Shown here piece after piece: positions 14,015 through 24,018 of a stretch of DNA of 64,000 bases. The position numbers were made by a program, and so were the translations under genes. The stretch is from Tetragonia tetragonoides (Eukaryota; Streptophyta; Magnoliopsida; Caryophyllales; Aizoaceae), in assembly GCA_038025085.1 (NCBI GenBank), contig CM076150.1:64501-128500 (forward strand). Direction: 5' to 3'. The notes under the pieces are model-generated. The model was given only the letters and a program-made list of their open reading frames with translations. It made no database searches and was not told the origin of the DNA. Position 1 is the first letter of the stretch. Each line of letters begins with the position of its first letter.

Positions 14015-16050
14015 GACACGTCTCGGATTACAGCTCACGAGAGAAGGCACGCTATTCAAGGATTTTAATTTTTCGTCCGATTGGCCTAAAATTGTGCAGG
14101 GCCATATAACACGACAAAATAAGCAAATTTAATTCTTGTGGTACCTTATGAATCCCTACGAGTAAGGAGTTGCCACGTCTCGAATTAGAGCTCACGAGAG
14201 AAGGCACCCTATTCATGGATATTAGTTTTTGCCCGATTGATCTAAAATATTGCAGGGTCATATAACTCGACAAAATAAGCAACATTAATTCTTGTGGTAC
14301 CCTATGAATCCCTATGAGTAACGAGTTGACACGTCTCAGATTAGAGGTCAGGAGAAAAGGCACCCTATTAATGGATTTTAGTTTTTTGTCTGATTGGCCT
14401 AAAGTTTCGCAGGGTTATATAACTCGAAAAAATAAGCAACTTTAATTCTTGTGGTACCCTCTGAATCCTTACGAGAAAGGAGTTGCCGCGTCTCAGATTA
14501 CAGATCACGAGAGAAGGCACCCTATTCTTGGATTTTAGTTTTCCGTCCGACTGATCTAAAATATTGCAGGGTCATATAACTCGACAAAATAAGCAACTTT
14601 AATTCTTATGGGACCCTCTGAATCCCTACGAGTGAGGAGTTGCCGCGTCTCGGATGACAGCTCACGAGAGAAGGCACCCTATTCATGGATATTAGTTTTT
14701 TGTCCGATTGGCCTAAAACTTTGCAGGGTCATATAACCCGACAAAATAAGCAACTTTAAGTCTTATGGTACCCTATGAATCCCTACGAGTAAACAGTTGA
14801 CACGTCTCGGATTACAACTCACGAGATAAGGCACCCTATTCATGGATTTTGATTTTTCATCTGATTGGCCTACACATTTGTAGGGGCATATAACTCGACA
14901 AAATAAGCAACTTTAAGTTTTGTGGTGCCCTATGAATCCCTTCGCGTAAAGAGTTACCGCGTCTCGAATTACAACTCACGTGAGAAGGCACTCTATTTAT
15001 GGCTTTTAGTTTTTCATCTGATTTGCCCAAAATTTTGTAGGACATATAACTCGACAAAATAAGCAACTTTACTTCTTGTCGTACCCTTTGAATTCCTAGG
15101 CGTAAGGAGTTGCTACGTCTCTGATTACAGCTCACGAGAAAAGGCCTATTCATGGATTTTAGTTTTTCATCCGATTGACCTTAAATTTTTAAGGGGCATA
15201 TAACTCAACAAAAAAGGCAACTTTAAAATTTGTGGCACCCTTTGAATCCGTACGAGTAAGAAGTTGTCGCAACTCGGGTTACAGGTCATGAGAGAAGGCA
15301 CCCTATTAATGGATTTTACTTTTTTATCTGATTGGCCCAATATTTTTCAGGGGCATTTAACTCAACAAATAAGCAACTTTAATACTTGTGGCACCCTTTG
15401 AATCCCTATAAGTAAGGAGCTATCGTGTCTCAGATTACAAATCACGAGAGAAGGCACCATATTCATGGATTTTAGTTCATTCAATTGGCCCAAAATTATT
15501 CAGGGGCATATAACTCAACAAAATAAGCAACTTTAATACTTGTGGCACTCTTTGGATCCCTACCAATAATGAGTTGTCGGGTCTCGAATTAAAGGTCACG
15601 AGAGAAGGAACCCTATTCATGGATTTAAGTTTTTCATCTTATTAACCCAAAATTTTGCAGGGGCATATAACTCGAAAAAATCAACAACTTTAATACTTGT
15701 GGCACCCTTTGAATCCCTACGAGTAAGCAGCTGTCGCGTCTCGGATTACAACTCACGAGAGAAAACACCCTATTCATTGATTTAAGTTTGTCATCTGATT
15801 GGCCCAATATTTTGCAGGGGCATATAAGTCGACAAAATAAGCAACTTTAATACTTGTTTCACCCTTTCAATCCCTACGAGAAACGAGTTACCGCGTCTCG
15901 AGTTACAGCTCACGAGAAAAAGCTCCCTATTCATGGATTTTAGTTTTTCATCTTGTTGGCCCAACATTTTGCAGGGGCATATAACTCGAAAAAATAAGCA
16001 ACTTTAATACTTGTGGCACCCTTTGAATCCCTGCGAGTAAGGAGTTACCG

Positions 16051-16266
16051 CGAACCGGATTTTCACCTATTTATTTCAAGGCTGATGGAGTGAGTATTCA
16101 TGGACCAACGACCCATTGCCAAGCCTACACGACCCATTTGCCTAAAAGGCTAAAACTAAATGAGGGTATCCACTATCCAGATCCTATCCTCGTCTGTCTC
16201 AAGCTCTCAAGCTGATAAAATGCAGATGCAGAAGGAGATGTAGCTGAAGCTGAGAAGGGGAAGACA
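16051..16266 (+). repeat. Copy 1 of the NusB-gene 5' flank, embedded in satellite
   Basis: This 216-bp segment matches 20437-20652 with few substitutions, for example TTATTTCAAGGCTG here against TTATTTCGGGGCTG there. It contains ACCAACGACCCATTGCC and CTCAAGCTCTCAAGCTGATA. No coding sequence follows: satellite resumes directly after GAAGACA. It is a displaced upstream fragment of the gene, not a gene itself. Confidence 0.93.
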
Positions 16267-18243
16267 GCTCATGAGAGAAGGCACCCTATTCATGGATTTT
16301 AGTTTTTCATCTGATTGGCCACAAATTTTGCAGGGGCATATAACTCGAAAAAATAAGCAACTTTAATTCTTGTGGTACCCTATGAATCCCTACGCGTAAG
16401 GAGTTGCTGTCTCTCGAATTACAGCTCACAAAGATGGCATCTTATTCATGGATATTAGTTTTTCATTCGATTGGTCTAAAATTTTGCTGGGGCATATAAC
16501 TCGACAAACTAAGAAACTTTAATACTTATGGCACCCTTTAAATCCCTTCGAATAAGGAGTTGTTGTGCGTCGGATTACAGCTCACAAGAGAAGGCACCCT
16601 ATTAATGGATTTTAGATTTTCATCTGACTGGCCCAATATTTTGCAGGAGCATATAACTCGACAAAATAAGCAACTTTAATACTTGTTGCACCCTTTTAAT
16701 CGCTACGAGTAAAAAGTAACAAGTTACCGCGTCGCGGATTGCAGTTCACGAGAGAAGACGCCTTATTCATGGATTTCACTTATTCATCAGATTGGCCCAA
16801 AATTTTGCAGGGGAATATAACTCAACAAAATAAGCTACTTTAATACTTGTTAAACTCTTTAAATCCCTACAAAATAGGCACCATATTCATGGATTTTAGT
16901 TTTTCATCTGATTGGCAAAAATTTGGGTGGGGTATATAACTCGACAAAATACGCAACTTTAATACTTGTGGCACCATTTGAATCCCTATCAGTAATGAGT
17001 TGTCGCGTCTCGGATTATAGCTTACGAGAGAAAGGACCATATTCATGGATTTTAGTTTTTCATCTTATTTGTCCAACATTTTGCAGGGGCATATAACTCG
17101 ACAAAATAAGCAACTTTAATAGTTATGGCACCCATTGAATCCCTACGAGTAAGGAGATACCGCATCTCGAATTACAGCTCACGAGAGAAGGCACCCTATT
17201 CATGGATTTTAGTTTTTCATCTAATTGGCCCAATACTTTGCAGGGGCATATAACTCGACAAAATAAGCAACTTCAATACTTGTGGCATCCTTTGAATCCC
17301 TACGAGTACGAAGTTACTGCTTCTCGGATTACAGCTCAGGAGAGAAGGGAACCTATTCATGGATTTTAGTTTTTTATCTGATTGGCCCAAAATTTTGGAG
17401 GGGCATATAACTCGACAAAATAAGCAACTTTAATACTTGTGGCACTCTTTGAATCCCTACGAGTAAGGAGTTACCGCGTCACGGATTACTGCTCACAAGA
17501 GAAAGCACTCTATTCATGGATTTTAGTTTTTCATCTCATCGTCCAAATTTTGCTGGGGCATTTAACTCGAAAAATAAGCAACTTTAATACTTTTGGCAAC
17601 CTTTGATTCCCTACGCGAAAAGAGTTTCCACGTATCAAATTATAGCCTACAAGAGAAGGCACCCTATTCATGGATTAGTGTTTTATCTGATACGCCCAAC
17701 ATTTTGCAGGGACATATTACCCTGCAAAAGTTACTTGTGGCACCCTTCGAATCCCTACACGTAAGGAGTTATCGCGTCTCGGATTACAGCTCATAAGAGA
17801 AGGCACCCTATTCATGGATTTTAGTTTTTCAGCTGATTCGCTCAAAATTTTGCGAGGACATATAACTCCCCAAAATAAAACTTTAATACTTGTGGCACCC
17901 TTTGAATCCCTACCAGTAAGGAGTTACCGCGTCTCGGATTACAGCTCACGAGAGAAGGCACCCTATTCATGGATTTTAGTTTTTTATCTGATTGGCCCAA
18001 AAATTTGCAAGGACATATAACTTGACAAAATAAGCAACTTTAATACTTGTGGCACCCTTTGAATCTCTACGCGTAAGGAGTTGCCGCGTCTCGAATTGTA
18101 GCCCACGAGAGAAGGCACAATATTCAAGGATTCTAGTTTTTCATCTGATTGACCCAAAATTTGGCAGGGGCATATAACTCGAAAAAATAAGCAACTTTAA
18201 TACTTGTGGCACCCTTTGAATCCCTGCGAGTAAGGAGTTACCG

Positions 18244-18459
18244 CAAACCGGATTTTCACCTATTTATTTCGGGGCTGATGGAGCGAGTATTCATGGACCA
18301 ACGACCCATTGCCAAGCCTACACGACCCATTTGCCTAAAAGGCTAAAACTAAATGAGGGTATCCACTATCCAGATCCTATCCTCGTCTGTCTCAAGCTCT
18401 CAAGCTGATAAAATGCAGATGCAGAAGGAGATGTAGCTGAAGCTGAGAAGGGGAAGACA
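18244..18459 (+). repeat. Copy 2 of the NusB-gene 5' flank, embedded in satellite
   Basis: Second displaced copy of the same 216-bp segment. It reads TTATTTCGGGGCTGATGG and GAGCGAGTATTC, closer to the gene-linked copy than copy 1 is. Satellite lies on both sides. Confidence 0.93.
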
Positions 18460-20436
18460 GCTCATGAGAGAAGGCACCCTATTCATGGATTTTAGTTTTT
18501 CATCTGATTGCCCACAAATTTTGCAGGGGCATATAACTCGACAAAATAAGCAACTTTAATTCTTGTGGTACCCTATGAATCCCTACGCGTAAGGAGTTGC
18601 TGTCTCTCGAATTACAGCTCACAAAGATGGCATCTTATTCATGGATATTAGTTTTTCATTCGATTGGTCTAAAATTTTGCTGGGGCATATAACTCGACAA
18701 ACTAAGAAACTTTAATACTTATGGCACCCTTTAAATCCCTTCGAATAAGGAGTTGTTGTGTGTCGGATTACAGCTCACAAGAGAAGGCACCCTATTAATG
18801 GATTTTAGATTTTCATCTGACTGGCCCAATATTTTGCAGGAGCATATAACTCGACAAAATAAGCAACTTTAATACTTGTTGCACCCTTTTAATCGCTACG
18901 AGTAAAAAGTAACGAGTTACCGCGTCGCGGATTGCAGTTCACGATAGAAGACGCCTTATTCATGGATTTCAGTTATTCATCAGATTGGCCCAAAATTTTG
19001 CAGGGGAATATAACTCAACAAAATAAGCTACTTTAATACTTGTTAAACTCTTTAAATCCCTACAAAATAGGCACCATATTCATGGATTTTAGTTTTTCAT
19101 CTAATTGGCAAAAATTTGGGTGGGGTATATAACTCGACAAAATACGCAACTTTAATACTTGTGGCACCATTTGAATCCCTATCAGTAATGAGTTGCCGCG
19201 TCTCGGATTATAGCTTACGAGAGAAAGCACCATATTCATGGATTTTAGTTTTTCATCTTATTTGTCCAACATTTTGCAGGGGCATATAACTCGACAAAAT
19301 AAGCAACTTTAATAGTTATGGCACCCATTGAATCCCTACGAGTAAGGAGATACCGCATCTCGAATTACAGCTCACGAGAGAAGGCACCCTATTCATGGAT
19401 TTTAGTTTTTCATCTAATTGGCCCAATACTTTGCAGGGGCATATAACTCGACAAAATAAGCAACTTCAATACTTGTGGCATCCTTTGAATCCCTACGAGT
19501 ACGAAGTTACTGCTTCTCGGATTACAGCTCAGGAGAGAAGGGAACCTATTCATGGATTTTAGTTTTTTATCTGATTGGCCCAAAATTTTGGAGGGGCATA
19601 TAACTCGACAAAATAAGCAACTTTAATACTTGTGGCACTCTTTGAATCCCTACGAGTAAGGAGTTACCGCGTCACGGATTACTGCTCACAAGAGAAAGCA
19701 CTCTATTCATGGATTTTAGTTTTTCATCTTATCGTCCAAATTTTGCTGGGGCATTTAACTCGAAAAATAAGCAACTTTAATACTTTTGGCAACCGTTGAT
19801 TCCCTACGCGTAAAGAGTTTCCACGTATCAAATTATAGCCTACAAGAGAAGGCACCCTATTCATGGATTAGTGTTTTATCTGATACGCCCAACATTTTGC
19901 AGGGACATATTACCCTGCAAAAGTTACTTGTGGCACCCTTTGAATCCCTACACGTAAGGAGTTATCGCGTCTCGGATTACAGCTCACAAGAGAAGGCACC
20001 CTATTCATGGATTTTAGTTTTTCAGCTGATTCGCTCAAAATTTTGCGAGGACATATAACTCCCCAAAATAAAACTTTAATACTTGTGGCACCCTTTGAAC
20101 CCCTACCAGTAAGGAGTTACCGCGTCTCGGATTACAGCTCACGAGAGAAGGCACCCTATTCATGGATTTTAGTTTTTTATCTGATTGGCCCCAAAATTTG
20201 CAAGGACATATAACTTGACAAAATAAGCAACTTTAATACTTGTGGCACCCTTTGAATCTCTACGCGTAAGGAGTTGCCGCGTCTCGAATTGTAGCCCACG
20301 AGAGAAGGCACAATATTCAAGGATTCTAGTTTTTCATCTGATTGACCCAAAATTTGGCAGGGGCATATAACTCGAAAAAATAAGCAACTTTAATACTTGT
20401 GGCACCCTTTAAATCTCTGCGAGTAAGGAGTTACCG

Positions 20437-20682
20437 CGAACTGGATTTTCACCTATTTATTTCGGGGCTGATGAAGCGAGTATTCATGGACCAACGACCC
20501 ATTGCCAAGCCTACACGACCCATTTGCCTAAAAGGCTAAAACTAAATGAGGGTATCCACTATCCAGATCCTATCCTCGTCTGTCTCAAGCTCTCAAGCTG
20601 ATAAAATGCAGATGCAGAAGGAGATGTAGCTGAAGCTGAGAAGGGGAAGACATAATTTTATCGGCAGAGCTAAGAATTAAGG
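20437..20682 (+). promoter_or_regulatory. Gene-linked copy of the 216-bp segment plus 5' leader of the NusB-like gene
   Basis: This is the only copy of the 216-bp segment (20437-20652) that continues into a gene; 30 further bases lead to the ATG at 20683. Upstream of 20437 there is only satellite, so any proximal promoter must lie in this short stretch or in satellite DNA. I see no convincing TATA box; an AT-rich TATTTATTTC lies near 20455. Promoter function is inferred from position only. Confidence 0.6.
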
Positions 20683-23049
20683 ATGGAGGGAGGGTCGTTG
20701 ATGTTGGGGTGTTGTAGCAGCAGCGGTAGTACTGGTGGTTGCCCCAAATTACAATTCCAATTCCAATTCCAATTCCAGTTCAAGCGTCCTCACCAACAAA
20801 CTTTCTTATCTTGTTCTTCTACTCAAACTTGCAGTGTTAACAGTAACATCAACAATTGGCATCCCAAGAAGTCCAAATCCTGGGAAAAAAGAGGAATTAA
20901 GACCCATCTCTCCTCATTTGACTTTGAGGCTGGGAATCTCACACCCACAGTTGCCCTCAAAGACCCTAAAACTACTCGCTCATTTCCAGCAACTCCTACT
21001 AAAGAAGACGATGACGCCTACACGCTGCCCAGAATCGATAAGAGTGGGAGGTTTTGCCATCCCAGAGCCGCACGAGAGCTTGCTATGTACTCACTTTCTC
21101 TTCTTATGTTCTACCATAAATCATTTACGCATTTCTTGTCTGTTATCTTTTGTTTACCTTTCTGTTGTTTTTTTTTTTCGAAATATTGAACTCGGCAGGT
21201 TGATTGTACATGCTTCGTGTTTAGAAGGGTCTGACCCCGTTCGTTTGTTTGAGAAGCGATTGAATGCCCCTAGAGGTAACCGCAATTTGTTTCTATTAGT
21301 TCACAACAGAAAAACAAAATTTTGCAATTTTTTTTGTTTTATTGATTTCTCAAACTTTGTTCTTTCTTTCTTCAATTGTAATAGGAAAGACTCTTTTTTT
21401 AACTGCTTTGCCTATGTAAAATCAGAGCTATATTACGAGTTTGACAAGACCTCCTTACTTCAGTACGACCATATGTTGTTTGGAGGGCCTCCCATTACCA
21501 CTACCACCATGGAAGAAGCTGAACAACTTCTCAGTCAATTTGAAGCAGAGTCAGCCACTGGTAAATCCCTCTTAAATCCTACTTCTTTGTTTTTTTATTC
21601 TTACAACTACTATTGCCTTAATTCTTCACTTAGAAAGAATGGTACTCGTATTTGATTGGAGACTAGGACTATCATAAGTTTATCACATCTTCGACTGGGT
21701 TTTATCAACTGTTTGCTATGCATGCTTCCAGGCTACCATCATTTGTACCAACTGCTTATAGTATCCCCCTCAGCTATCCAAAAGTTTCCATATTCTCATG
21801 AAATATCTGGATATCAAGATTCATTTTAAAGGACCTAGATACTGTAGGACCAGGATCAGAAAGCCAAGGGGGGTTGGGAAGGGGCTTATCGCTTATGTAG
21901 ATATGATTTAAGCACCCGCGCAATCTTTCATGCAAAGTAGGATGCTGTTTCTATAGTGGATAAACAGATTTTGCTGAACTCTAAATATTGCTGTTTTGTC
22001 AAGTTCCACTCTTTGAATCACTACCAGTAACGATCTGGCTCAGAATCATATTGGTGTATGCTACTTAAACCCAAGGGTTGATAACCCAATTTAATTTGCT
22101 TTATACAAATTGCAGAATAGCTATATATGATCTGGTGGCTTGTGTCCTTATATAGCTAAAAGATTCTTGGGAATTTAAAGGCCCATTATGTTCTGTTTAC
22201 ACTCCACTGTAGCCTCGGCAGTCTTAACCTCAGCTTTGCTTTCATATGTTGGATTCTTCTGGAAATAAAAATTGTAACTGACATTATCTCGTTGAATGGC
22301 AGAAGCAGAAGTTCTTTCCGCTCCTCTGAAGTTGGTGTATAGCAAACTACTTCTGCGGCAAGTGTCCATGAGCAATCACATTGCAACCATATTGGTTTGC
22401 GTAACTTATAATATGAGGATTGACACTAACTGAGACTTCACATTTCACTGCAGTTTTACCAAGAACCTTTTAAGTGCGGTTGTGGATAGGTGGGATGGCC
22501 ATGTGGTCGTAATTGACAAAGTAGCCCCACTAAATTGGAAGGTCCGCTCTCTACTAATGATATTTCTGGCATGCTTCTATGGATATTTCGATGATGTTAA
22601 GTGATTCCATGAGAATCGTGATTCATTGGTTTGTCATTGGATTCTCATATAAATCTTGCCGTAGGCCCTGCTCTCTGCTTATGTTACACAGCTTATGACT
22701 GTTATTCTGATTGCTTATATGAGACGGCTTGTGTGATAATGTGGAATCTTGGAATCTGATTTGTGGTTTTGGTTCGTAACCTTCAGAATGAGCCTGCTGG
22801 AAGAATCTTGGAGTTCTCAATTCTTCATTTAGCAATGTCTGAGATATCCGGGCTAGGGACAAGGCACCAAATTGTCATTAACGAAGTATAATATTCTTAA
22901 CTTTATACTGCTCTTTTCTGACGATTAACTTTATCTAATTCTGGTTCCTGCTTTTTAAGGCTGTAGATCTTGCAAAACGGTTCTGTGATGGTACAGCACC
23001 CCGCATAATAAATGGTTGTCTGAGAACCTTTGTCCAAGATCTATCTTGA
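20683..23049 (+). CDS. Plastid NusB-domain antitermination-like protein, 7 exons
   Basis: Exons 20683-21086, 21199-21275, 21426-21560, 22303-22357, 22454-22541, 22787-22885 and 22960-23049 join in frame to 315 residues ending in TGA. The first ~110 residues are Ser-rich, with a QF dipeptide run from a CAATTC hexanucleotide repeat, and look like a plastid transit peptide. The NusB-type domain follows: RIDKSGRFCHPRAARELA, LIVHASCLEGSDPVRLFEKR, then EFDKTSLLQYDHMLFGGPP, VVDRWDGHVVVIDKVAP, GRILEFSILHLAMSE, and VDLAKRFCDGTAPRIINGCL at the end. It resembles the Arabidopsis NusB-domain protein (At4g26370, from memory). Bacterial NusB binds rRNA leader RNA with NusE/S10 to prevent termination; a similar plastid role is inference. 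Intron 4 starts with GC (22358). The gene lies only ~250 bp from the satellite array, yet the frame is intact. Confidence 0.9.
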
Positions 23050-24018
23050 TTCTTGAAGAAGCCAAGGTCTACCCCGATTAGTGAGCAGGAATCATTATGT
23101 TAATATCAGAACTGCTCCTACTGCCCGAGGATGATGAAAATGCCAGCAAGAGCAGTGCTTCTGGATGTATGGTATTTTGAAATTTGTAGAGGTGCAATCA
23201 CTACTTGTGCTATTCTTTCTTACACTACAGGATGCAGCAAAACCACCCAATTTTGTGTTGTAGTCAATGCCAGACATGGAATCGTAAATGTCAATAGTAT
23301 ATAATCTTTCTTACACCAAATGATTTGCTGAATTTGATTGAGAGCAAAACAACCAAGTACAGAACTACCATGACTGTGAGTCTGTGACTGGTATCTCGCT
23401 TGCTTTTGTCTAACCATCAGTGACGTGCAAACCCATATGCAAAATAGGACAAGAAAAAGAAAAAAAAAAAAAAAACCCGGCTAGGAACATCTGATGCATA
23501 GGGGTATAAAGTTACAACAAAAGTTCCCAGAGGCAGGAATGGATCACTCATTCCTTGTTTGTTGGCATCACAAAAAGAAAACTAACATATCAATCATAAT
23601 ATTAGAGATGTTGACAAGTTTAAACATTTCCCTGTGCTTGTGCTTGAGTAACTATATCACAATATCACAAATATACAGTGGATTAGTTACATGGCATACA
23701 CTTAACAAGATACTGCCTGTCAGTCAATCAACAAAAGGGAAAGAAAAAAAGCTACTGCCCGTCAAAATGACAGCACAATTTTACTCGTAATTTACAGTGG
23801 ATTTGATCGCGTCCAATATCTGCCAAGAGGACAAACAACCAGAAGCCCATGTTAACATCCTTCACAGTTTACCAGAGGCCAAACTAAAAGGCTAAAAGAC
23901 GAAACAGGAGCAGAGGTCCATCATATTACTAGAACTTGATTCACCATGTGTTTGTGGACAGGTCGTATACATGAATTACAAGTCTAGAACCAGATTATTG
24001 AGTACTGGGAAGTGCTCC
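23050..24018. other. Intergenic region between convergent genes
   Basis: The NusB-like gene (+) and the BCKDH E1-beta gene (-) point at each other here, so both 3' UTRs and polyadenylation sites should lie in this 970-bp stretch. I see an A-run at ~23459-23475 and otherwise ordinary AT-rich sequence. No extra gene is supported; the short ORFs here have no recognisable features. Confidence 0.7.

Larger units (their letters stand above)
4900..14870. repeat. Satellite subfamily B (GGCACC / TTTCGTCC type)
   Basis: Monomers carry CTCACGAGAGAAGGCACC, TTTTTCGTCCGATTGG and often GTTGACACGTCTCGG. GTGGTACCCTATGAATCCC is still conserved. This is the longest subfamily block and contains two higher-order duplications, with offsets of about 1405 and 1733 bp. 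The change to subfamily C is gradual between ~14.87 and ~15.4 kb, where GGGTCATATAA turns into GGGGCATATAA. Confidence 0.85.
1..20436. repeat. Satellite array of a ~157-bp monomer
   Basis: About 130 head-to-tail copies of a monomer of roughly 157 bp fill this stretch and continue past the left edge. I counted the period on a typical monomer from one CCGATTGGCCTAAAATTTTG to the next. Constant blocks are GATTGGCCTAAAATTTTGCA, CATATAACTCGACAAAATAA, TCTCGGATTACAGCTC and TATTCATGGATTTTAGT. The first two subfamilies keep GTGGTACCC (a KpnI site) in most monomers. Single-base changes and small indels are frequent, so neighbouring monomers usually differ. The array is interrupted only by two copies of the downstream gene's 5' flank. 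I see no genes, tRNA or telomere repeat in it. Whether it is centromeric, subtelomeric or interstitial cannot be told from the sequence. Confidence 0.97.
14870..20436. repeat. Satellite subfamily C (GGGGCATATAA / TACTTGTGGCACC type)
   Basis: Monomers nearest the gene block carry CAGGGGCATATAACTCG, TTTAATACTTGTGGCACCC and TTTGAATCCCTACG, and read TTTTTCATCTGATTGGCCC. The KpnI site GGTACC has become GGCACC in most copies. Truncated monomers occur, for example at ~16850-16890 and its duplicate at ~19045-19085, where CTACAAAATAGGCACC joins two distant parts of the monomer. This block includes the two 2193-bp units described separately. Confidence 0.85.
16051..20436. repeat. Two tandem 2193-bp units (gene flank + ~13 satellite monomers)
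   Basis: Units 16051-18243 and 18244-20436 have the same length of 2193 bp and the same order of unusual monomers, differing only by scattered single bases where I compared them. Each begins with a 216-bp non-satellite segment and continues as subfamily C satellite up to GAGTTACCGC. A third copy of the 216-bp segment starts at 20437, exactly one period further, and there runs into the NusB-like gene. The right junction in units 1 and 2 is GGGGAAGACA followed by satellite GCTCATGAGAG. In the third copy it is GGGGAAGACATAATTTTATC. Confidence 0.95.

Noticed and set aside
1137..15153. Many short minus-strand ORFs with a repeated peptide (around SLLVGIHRVPQELKLLILSS) across the first 15 kb
   Set aside because: They are translations of the satellite monomer. 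The 157-bp period is not a multiple of three, so frames break every monomer or two, and no start context or codon bias supports genes.
17593..20213. Plus-strand ORFs in the 2193-bp units that look like a duplicated protein gene
   Set aside because: They are the same satellite read in the other direction; their similarity comes from the tandem duplication.
1..20436. CRISPR-like array
   Set aside because: Repeats are ~157 bp, head to tail, with no unique spacers, and the genome is a plant.
1..20436. Centromere identity with CENP-B box, or telomeric/rDNA spacer repeat
   Set aside because: Monomer size would suit a centromere, but I saw no CENP-B-like box, no TTTAGGG runs and no rRNA sequence. 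Position on the chromosome cannot be told.
20735..21655. 306-residue plus-strand ORF overlapping the NusB-like gene
   Set aside because: It runs through intron 1 and intron 2 in other frames; only parts coincide with real exons. The spliced model gives the conserved protein.
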